This document shows, in pieces, positions 54,701 to 64,000 of a stretch of DNA of 64,000 nucleotides. Both the position numbers and the translations under genes were made by a program. The notes beneath the pieces are model-generated. The model was not told the DNA's origin, ran no database searches, and worked only from the letters and a program-made list of their open reading frames with translations. Position 1 is the stretch's first letter. Every line of letters begins with the position of its first letter. Origin of the DNA: Panorpa germanica (lineage: Eukaryota > Arthropoda > Insecta > Mecoptera > Panorpidae); assembly GCA_963678705.1 (NCBI GenBank), contig OY783204.1, positions 12,968,759 to 13,032,758 of the forward strand, read 5' to 3'.

Positions 54701-57700
54701 GTACCTATAGGTTTTTGCCGGTCTAATTCTTTGAAGGTCACTTGGCCACCGGACATCAACAAAGGCACACTGAATTTCTATAAATATCTCATATACATAC
54801 TTGTACTTATGCCTACTTACTTACCATTTGTTTGTTACCATTGAATGTTCATGAACGATCAATCACTATTTCCAAGAAAACCGCATATATTGTTCACTTA
54901 ATCACTTATAACAATTAATACACTCTCATTATTATTTAAAACACGCATTTATATAAACTAATTCTTGTGTTTTAATATTATTTATAGTTAATGTTATTCG
55001 ACTTACTTGATAGTGGGCGGCAACCTTTTGTCTTCTGTATATTTGTATTGTTTATATGAGGTCTTCCTTATATATCTCTACAGATTTCTTGAATTTTAAA
55101 CCACTTGATGTTTTAGCACTAACACTAACCTAATTATTATCACTTTTTTTGTCTATCGCACTTATTAATGTCTTATATCAAACATCAAAGTTACAAATTT
55201 GAGGTTATGTTTATAAGACCGCGTGTACGCGTAATGAAAAATTCGTTTTTAACACTGGTTTCCAACTGTCAATCTTTTGTAAAAACACTTTGTTTAGGGT
55301 AAATTAACACAAATTTAAAACAAACTTAAATACTTTTCGTTTGAAAAAGTATTCATATAATTTATTTAATTTTTTTCCATAATTAATTTCTCACTTTTAA
55401 TCACTTTTTTCACCTAAAGTAGCAGGAGACGATCACACACATAGTAGATAGGAACCACTTGTGTTGCAAAGCAATATTAACGTCCTTGTAAACCAATACG
55501 TAGGTCTTCCTTTTTGTATTAAGTCCCATCTGTCTTGCCAGAGCCTATGCATATATGCATTCATCTCTTTGGCAATATATTTGGTATCGTCTCCAGACTT
55601 TTATCCTACAGCCGCATTAACTTTAAATCCTCGAAATTTGTCGCATTAATTTTAAATCATCAAAATTTGATTTTTTCAGTTCTAGCGTAATTTGTACTTG
55701 AGTAAGTGCATAAGTGATTTTTAAATCTAAAGGAATTGTCCCCAATATCACTTGCACCACTTCTGTAGATACAGTTCTGCAACAACGCGTCATCGTCAAT
55801 AACATAGTTCTTTGCATGGAAGATCTGGAAGGTTGATCCTGTAATACCATGCCGAAGCACAATACACAACTATTAGCATAAATGCCCCCTTGTATAGTGT
55901 AAGCATAGTTGCCGAGTTAAGGCTTCATTCCGTCCTTGTGACACGCGCAAGGTGTGTTACATGTTTATCATTCGTTGTTACTGTATTTGTTTCGTAGCTT
56001 TGTAGCTTCAAGAAACTACAGATTTTATATATAGCAGGTCGAGAACGGCTTTCTAGGGTTTCTGTACTATTTGCATCGATAAGGATCACATTATCGTTGG
56101 CAAAACATATGTCTACACAACCTTTCGAGTGAGAATCACAGTTCTCGTCGAATACCATGTTCCAGAGCTCAGGCCCCATTACAGATCGCTGAGGACAACC
56201 TTTAGATAGTTGCCTTTTCATGGAACGGTAATCGGTTTGTAAAATAATGTTCGACAATGAAAATAGTTCTCCATAGCGCAGTAGACGTACCTATAGGTTT
56301 TTGCCGGTCTAATTCTTTGAAGGTCACTTGGCCACCGGACATCAACAAAGGCACACTGAATTTCTATAAATATCTCATATACATACTTGTACTTATGCCT
56401 ACTTACTTACCATTTGTTTGTTACCATTGAATGTTCATGAACGATTAATCACTATTTCCAAGAAAACCGCATATATTGTTCACTTAATCACTTATAACAA
56501 TTAATACACTCTCATTATTATTTAAAACACGCATTTATATAAACTAATTCTTGTGTTTTAATATTATTTATAGTTAATGTTATTCGACTTACTTGATAGT
56601 GGGCGGCAACCTTTTGTCTTCTGTATATTTGTATTGTTTATATGAGGTCTTCCTTATATATCTCTACAGATTTCTTGAATTTTAAACCACTTGATGTTTT
56701 AGCACTAACACTAACCTAATTATTATCACTTTTTTTGTCTATCGCACTTATTAATGTCTTATATCAAACATCAAAGTTAAAAATTTGAGGTTATGTTTAT
56801 AAGACCGCGTGTACGCGTAATGAAAAATTCGTTTTTAACACTGGTTTCCAACTGTCAATCTTTTGTAAAAACACTTTGTTTAGGGTAAATTAACACAAAT
56901 TTAAAACAAACTTAAATACTTTTCGTTTGAAAAAGTATTCATATAATTTATTTAATTTTTTTCCATAATTAATTTCTCACTTTTAATCACTTTTTTCACC
57001 TAAAGTAGCAGGAGCCGATCACACACATAGTAGATAGGAACCACTTGTGTTGCAAAGCAATATTAACGTCCTTGTAAACCAATACGTAGGTCTTCCTTTT
57101 TGTATTAAGTCCCATCTGTCTTGCCAGAGCCTATGCATATATGCATTCATCTCTTTGGCAATATATTTGGTATCGTCTCCAGACTTTTATCCTACAGCCG
57201 CATTAACTTTAAATCCTCGAAATTTGTCGCATTAATTTTAAATCATCAAAATTTGATTTTTTCAGTTCTAGCGTAATTTGTACTTGAGTAAGTGCATAAG
57301 TGATTTTTAAATCTAAAGGAATTGTCCCCAATATCACTTGCACCACTTCTGTAGATACAGTTCTGCAACAACGCGTCATCGTCAATAACATAGTTCTTTG
57401 CATGGAAGATCTGGAAGATTGATCCTGTAATACCATGCCGAAGCACAATACACAACTATTAGCATAAATGCCCCCTTGTATAGTGTGGGCATAGTTGCCG
57501 AGTTAAGGCTTCATTCCGTCCTTGTGACACGCGCAAGGTGTGTTACATGTTTATTATTCGTTGTTACTGTATTTGTTTCGTAGCTTTGTAGCTTCAAGAA
57601 ACTACAGATTTTATATATAGCAGGTCGAGAACGGCTTTCTAGGGTTTCTGTGCTATTTGCATCGATAAGGATCACATTATCGTTGGCAAAACATATGTCT

Positions 57701-60700
57701 ACACAACCTTTCGAGTGAGAAACACAGTTCTCGTCGAATACCATGTTCCAGAGCTCAGGCCCCATTACAGATCGCTGAGGACAACCTTTAGATAGTTGCC
57801 TTTTCATGGAACGGTAATCGGTTTGTAAAATAATGTTCGACAATGAAAATAGTTCTCCATAGCGCAGTAGACGTACTTATAGGTTTTTGTCGGTCTAATT
57901 CTTTGAAGGTCACTTGGCCACCGGACATCAACAAAGGCACACTGAATTTCTATAAATATCTCATATACATACTTGTACTTATGCCTACTTACTTACCATT
58001 TGTTTGTTACCATTGAATGTTCATGAACGATCAATCACTATTTCCAAGAAAACCGCATATATTGTTCACTTAATCACTTATAACAATTAATACACTCTCA
58101 TTATTATTTAAAACACGCATTTATATAAACTAATTCTTGTGTTTTAATATTATTTATAGTTAATGTTATTCGACTTACTTGATAGTGGGCGGCAACCTTT
58201 TGTCTTCTGTATATTTGTATTGTTTATATGAGGTCTTCCTTATATATCTCTACAGATTTCTTGAATTTTAAACCACTTGATGTTTTAGCACTAACACTAA
58301 CCTAATTATTATCACTTTTTTTGTCTATCGCACTTATTAATGTCTTATATCAAACATCAAAGTTACAAATTTGAGGTTATGTTTATAAGACCGCGTGTAC
58401 GCGTAATGAAAAATTCGTTTTTAACACTGGTTTCCAACTGTCAATCTTTTGTAAAAACACTTTGTTTAGGGTAAATTAACACAAATTTAAAACAAACTTA
58501 AATACTTTTCGTTTGAAAAAGTATTCATATAATTTATTTAATTTTTTTCCATAATTAATTTCTCACTTTTAATCATTTTTTTCACCTAAAGTAGCAGGAG
58601 CCGATCACACATATAGTAGATAGGAACCACTTGTGTTGCAAAGCAATATTAACGTCCTTGTAAACCAATACGTAGGTCTTCTTTTTTGTATTAAGTCCCA
58701 TCTGTCTTGCCAGAGCCTATGCATATATGCATTCATCTCTTTGGCAATATATTTGGTATCGTCTCCAGACTTTTATCCTACAGCCGCATTAACTTTAAAT
58801 ACTCGAAATTTGTCGCATTAATTTTAAATCATCAAAATTTGATTTTTTCAGTTCTAGCGTAATTTGTACTTGAGTAAGTGCATAAGTGATTTTTAAATCT
58901 AAAGGAATTGTCCCCAATATCACTTGCACCACTTCTGTAGATACAGTTCTGCAACAACGCGTCATCGTCAATAACATAGTTCTTTGCATGGAAGATCTGG
59001 AAGATTGATCCTGTAATACCATGCCGAAGCACAATACACAACTATTAGCATAAATGCCCCCTTGTATAGTGTGGGCATAGTTGCCGAGTTAAGGCTTCAT
59101 TCCGTCCTTGTGACACGCGCAAGGTGTGTTACATGTTTATCATTCGTTGTTACTGTATTTGTTTCGTAGCTTTGTAGCTTCAAGAAACTACAGATTTTAT
59201 ATATAGCAGGTCGAGAACGGCTTTCTAGGGTTTCTGTACTATTTGCATCGATAAGGATCACATTATCGTTGGCAAAACATATGTCTACACAACCTTTCGA
59301 GTGAGAAACACAGTTCTCGTCGAATACCATGTTCCAGAGCTCAGGCCCCATTACAGATCGCTGAGGACAACTTTTAGATAGTTGCCTTTTCATGGATCGG
59401 TAATCGGTTTGTAAAATAATGTTCGACAATGAAAATAGTTCTCCATAGCGCAGTAGACGTACCTATAGGTTTTTGCCGGTCTAATTCTTTGAAGGTCATT
59501 TGGCCACCGGACATCAACAAAAACACACAGAATTTCTATAAATATCTCATATACATACTTGTACTTATGCCTACTTACTTACCATTTGTTTGTTACCATT
59601 GAATGTTCATGAACGATCAATCACTATTTCCAAGAAAACCGCATATATTGTTCACTTAATCACTTATAACAATTAATACACTCTCATTATTATTTAAAAC
59701 ACGCATTTATATAAACTAATTCTTGTGTTTTATTATTATTTATAGTTAATGTTATTCGACTTACTTGATAGTGGGCGGCAACCTTTTGTCTTCCGTATAT
59801 TTGTAGTGTTTATATGAGGTCTTCCTTATATATCTCTACAGATTTCTTGAATTTTAAACCACTTGATGTTTCAGCACTAACACTAACCTAATTATTATCA
59901 CTTTTTTGTCTATCGCACTTATTATTGTCTTATATCAAACATCAAAGTTACAAATTTGAGGTTATGTTTATAAGACCGCGTGTACGCGTAATGAAAAATT
60001 CGTTTTTAACACTGGTTTCCAACTGTCAAACTTTTGTAAAAACACTTTGTTTAGGGTAAATTAACACAAATTTAAAACAAACTTAAATACTTTTCGTTTG
60101 AAAAAGTATTTATATAATTTATTTAATTTTTTTCCATAATTAATTTCTCACTTTTAATCACTTTTTTCACCTAAAGTAGCAGGAGCCGATCACACACATA
60201 GTAGATAGGAACCACTTGTGTTGCAAAGCAATATTAACGTCCTTGTAAACCAATACGTAGGTCTTCCTTTTTGTATTAAGTCCCATCTGTCTTGCCAGAG
60301 CCTATGCATATATGCATTCATCTCTTTGGCAATATATTTGGTATCGTCTCCAGACTTTTATCCTACAGCCGCATTAACTTTAAATCCTCGAAATTTGTCG
60401 CATTAATTTTAAATCATCAAAATTTGATTTTTTCAGTTCTAGCGTAATTTGTACTTGAGTAGGTGCATAAGTGATTTTTAAATCTAAAGGAATTGTCCCC
60501 AATATCACTTGCACCACTTCTGTAGATACAGTTCTGCAACAACGCGTCATCGTCAATAACATAGTTCTTTGCATGGAAGATCTGGAAGATTGATCCTGTA
60601 ATACCATGCCGAAGCACAATACACAACTATTAGCATAAATGCCCCCTTGTATAGTGTGGGCATAGTTGCCGAGTTAAGGCTTCATTCCGTCCTTGTGACA

Positions 60701-63700
60701 CGCGCAAGGTGTGTTACATGTTTATCATTCGTTGTTACTGTATTTGTTTCGTAGCTTTGTAGCTTCAAGAAACTACAGATATTATATATAGCAGGTCGAG
60801 AACGGCTTTCTAGGGTTTCTGTACTATTTGCATCAGTAAGGATCACATTATCGTTGGCAAAACATATGTCTACACAACCTTTCGAGTGAGAAACACAGTT
60901 CTCGTCGAATACCATGTTCCAGAGCTCAGGCCCCATTACAGATCGCTGAGGACAACCTTTAGATAGTTGCCTTTTCATGGAACAGTAATCGGTTTGTAAA
61001 ATAATGTTCGACAATGAAAATAGTTCTCCATAGCGCAGTAGACGTACCTATAGGTTTTTGCCGGTCTAATTCTTTGAAGGTCACTTGGCCACCGGACATC
61101 AACAAAGGCACACTGAATTTCTATAAATATCTCATATACATACTTGTACTTATGCCTACTTACTTACCATTTGTTTGTTACCATTGAATGTTCATGAACG
61201 ATCAATCACTATTTCCAAGAAAACCGCATATATTGTTCACTTAATCACTTATAACAATTAATACACTCTCATTATTATTTAAAACACGCATTTATATAAA
61301 CTAATTCTTGTGTTTTAATATTATTTATAGTTAATGTTATTCGACTTACTTGATAGTGGGCAAAAACCTTTTGTCTTCTGTATATTTGTATTGTTTATAT
61401 GAGGTCTTCCTTATATATCTCTACAGATTTCTTGAATTTTAAACCACTTGATGTTTTAGCACTAACACTAACCTAATTATTATCACTTTTTTTGTCTATC
61501 GCACTTATTAATGTCTTATATCAAACATCAAAGTTACAAATTTGAGGTTATGTTTATAAGACCGCGTGTACGCGTAATGAAAAATTCGTTTTTAACACTG
61601 GTTTCCAACTGTCAATCTTTTGTAAAAACACTTTGTTTAGGGTAAATTAACACAAATTTAAAACAAACTTAAATACTTTTCGTTTAAAAAAGTATTCATA
61701 TAATTTATTTAATTTTTTTCCATAATTAATTTCTCACTTTTAATCACTTTTTTCACCTAAAGTAGCAGGAGCCGATCACACACATAGTAGATAGGAACCA
61801 CTTGTGTTGCAAAGCAATATTAACGTCCTTGTAAACCAATACGTAGGTCTTCCTTTTTGTATTAAGTCCTATCTGTCTTGCCAGAGCCTATGCATATATG
61901 CATTCATCTCTTTGGCAATATATTTGGTATCGTCTCCAGACTTTTATCCTACAGCCGCATTAACTTTAAATCCTCGAAATTTGTCGCATTAATTTTAAAT
62001 CATCAAAATTTGATTTTTTCAGTTCTAGCGTAATTTGTACTTGAGTAAGTGCATAAGTGATTTTTAAATCTAAAGGAATTGTCCCCAATATCACTTGCAC
62101 CACTTCTGTAGATACAGTTCTGCAACAACGCGTCATCGTCAATAACATAGTTCTTTGCATGGAAGATCTAGAAGATTGATCCTGTAATACCATGCCGAAG
62201 CACAATACACAACTATTAGCATAAATGCCCCCTTGTATAGTGTGGGCATAGTTGCCGAGTTAAGGCTTCATTCCGTCCTTGTGACACGCGCAAGGTGTGT
62301 TACATGTTTATCATTCGTTGTTACTGTATTTGTTTCGTAGCTTTGTAGCTTCAAGAAACTACAGATTTTATATATAGCAGGTCGAGAACGGCTTTCTAGG
62401 GTTTCTGTACTATTTGCATCGATAAGGATCACATTATCGTTGGCAAAACATATGTCTACACAACCTTTCGAGTGAGAAACACAGTTCTCGTCGAATACCA
62501 TGTTCCAGAGCTCAGGCCCCATTACAGATCGCTGAGGACAACCTTTAGATAGTTGCCTTTTCATGGAACGGTAATCGGTTTGTAAAATAATGTTCGACAA
62601 TGAAAATAGTTCTCCATAGCGCAGTAGACGTACCTATAGGTTTTTGCCGGTCTAATTCTTTGAAGGTCACTTGGCCACCGGACATCAACAAAGGCACACT
62701 GAATTTCTATAAATATCTCATATACATACTTGTACTTATGCCTACTTACTTACCATTTGTTTGTTACCATTGAATGTTCATGAACGATCAATCACTATTT
62801 CCAAGAAAACCGCATATATTGTTCACTTAATCACTTATAACAATTAATACACTCTCATTATTATTTAAAACACGCATTTATATAAACTAATTCTTGTGTT
62901 TTAATATTATTTATAGTTAATGTTATTCGACTTACTTGATAGTGGGCGGCAACCTTTTGTCTTCCGTATATTTGTAGTGTTTATATGAGGTCTTCCTTAT
63001 ATATCTCTACAGATTTCTTGAATTTTAAACCACTTGATGTTTTAGCACTAACACTAACCTAATTATTATCACTTTTTTGTCTATCGCACTTATTATTGTC
63101 TTATATCAAACATCAAAGTTACAAATTTGAGGTTATGTTTATAAGACCGCGTGTACGCGTAATGAAAAATTCGTTTTTAACACTGGTTTCCAACTGTCAA
63201 ACTTTTGTAAAAACACTTTGTTTAGGGTAAATTAACACAAATTTAAAACAAACTTAAATACTTTTCGTTTGAAAAAGTATTTATATAATTTATTTAATTT
63301 TTTTCCATAATTAATTTCTCACTTTTAATCACTTTTTTCACCTAAAGTAGCAGGAGCCGATCACACACATAGTAGATAGGAACCACTTGTGTTGCAAAGC
63401 AATATTAACGTCCTTGTAAACCAATACGTAGGTCTTCCTTTTTGTATTAAGTCCCATCTGTCTTGCCAGAGCCTATGCATATATGCATTCATCTCTTTGG
63501 CAATATATTTGGTATCGTCTCCAGACTTTTATCCTACAGCCGCATTAACTTTAAATCCTCGAAATTTGTCGCATTAATTTTAAATCATCAAAATTTGATT
63601 TTTTCAGTTCTAGCGTAATTTGTACTTGAGTAGGTGCATAAGTGATTTTTAAATCTAAAGGAATTGTCCCCAATATCACTTGCACCACTTCTGTAGATAC

Positions 63701-64000
63701 AGTTCTGCAACAACGCGTCATCGTCAATAACATAGTTCTTTGCATGGAAGATCTGGAAGATTGATCCTGTAATACCATGCCGAAGCACAATACACAACTA
63801 TTAGCATAAATGCCCCCTTGTATAGTGTGGGCATAGTTGCCGAGTTAAGGCTTCATTCCGTCCTTGTGACACGCGCAAGGTGTGTTACATGTTTATCATT
63901 CGTTGTTACTGTATTTGTTTCGTAGCTTTGTAGCTTCAAGAAACTACAGATTTTATATATAGCAGGTCGAGAACGGCTTTCTAGGGTTTCTGTACTATTT

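Larger units (their letters stand above)
23659..64000. repeat. Satellite array, right part (unit ~1,586 bp, ~25 units)
   Basis: The same point of the unit recurs at 24926, 26512, 27941, 29527, 31113, 32699, 34284, 35870, 37455, 39041, 40626, 42493, 44078, 45945, 47531, 49117, 50703, 52289, 53875, 55461, 57047, 58633, 60218, 61804 and 63389. Spacing is 1,585 or 1,586 except for one deletion unit (1,429) and two units carrying a SINE (1,867). Two main subtypes are visible. One has CTTCCGTATATTTGTAGTG, a 6-T run before GTCTATCGC and TTATTATTG. The other has CTTCTGTATATTTGTATTG, a 7-T run and TTATTAATG. Subtypes are interspersed, indicating unequal exchange. Every unit includes the minus-strand reverse transcriptase relic. 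I see no functional gene in this 40 kb. Confidence 0.96.

Noticed and set aside
23659..64000. CRISPR-like or VNTR gene array
   Set aside because: Units are 1.6 kb, contiguous and without spacers; this is ordinary satellite DNA.

Overview
The window is eukaryotic, AT-rich and has no bacterial features. It looks like an insect or other arthropod genome: there is an R1-like non-LTR reverse transcriptase relic, a tRNA-derived SINE, and a large DNA element carrying IAP and matrix-metalloproteinase genes. The host species cannot be read from the sequence.

Layout. (1) 1-3951 and 23659-64000 form one tandem satellite array with a unit of about 1,586 bp; 28 copies of the same reference point fall in the window. 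Each unit carries a decayed fragment of a non-LTR reverse transcriptase on the minus strand. Two units carry the same SINE insertion. (2) 3952-23652 (19,701 bp) is a full-length Polinton/Maverick element inserted in one satellite unit. It is flanked by a perfect 6-bp target duplication (3946-3951 and 23653-23658) and bounded by terminal inverted repeats of 927 and 958 bp. Removing the element plus one duplication copy leaves an exact 1,586-bp unit.

Element gene set. Replication and integration: protein-primed DNA polymerase B (plus strand) and a retroviral-type integrase with chromodomain (minus strand). Virion morphogenesis: packaging ATPase (minus), PLA2-like membrane-active protein, adenain-like protease, minor capsid protein, a small basic protein and the double jelly-roll major capsid protein (plus). 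Probable fibre-like, DNA-binding and unknown conserved proteins lie around them. Accessory, host-derived-looking genes: a secreted matrix metalloproteinase with cysteine switch and hemopexin-like tail, and a two-BIR plus RING inhibitor of apoptosis. With capsid, ATPase and protease genes present, the element is best read as an integrated virus rather than a simple transposon.

The most unusual signal is in the core genes. The protease has no ATG for its conserved N-terminus. It lies in the -1 frame of the PLA2-like gene, just after an in-frame A_AAA_AAC heptamer, a 7-nt spacer holding the stop codon, and a perfect 14-bp stem-loop. This is a textbook -1 ribosomal frameshift arrangement. The packaging ATPase is also split in the -1 frame, at an in-frame T_TTT_TTA heptamer. 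The polymerase is split -1 at an AAAA/stop site with a stem-loop 8 nt downstream, and the minor capsid gene is split +1 at a stop codon. Either several core genes use recoding, or the element is decaying by single-base indels, or some shifts are assembly errors. Evidence is strongest for recoding at the protease. Other notable structure: inverted arrays of a TGYGGTTT motif just inside both TIRs, nuclear-receptor-type TCAAGGTCA sites in both TIRs, and a tRNA-like Pol III A/B-box module in both TIRs.
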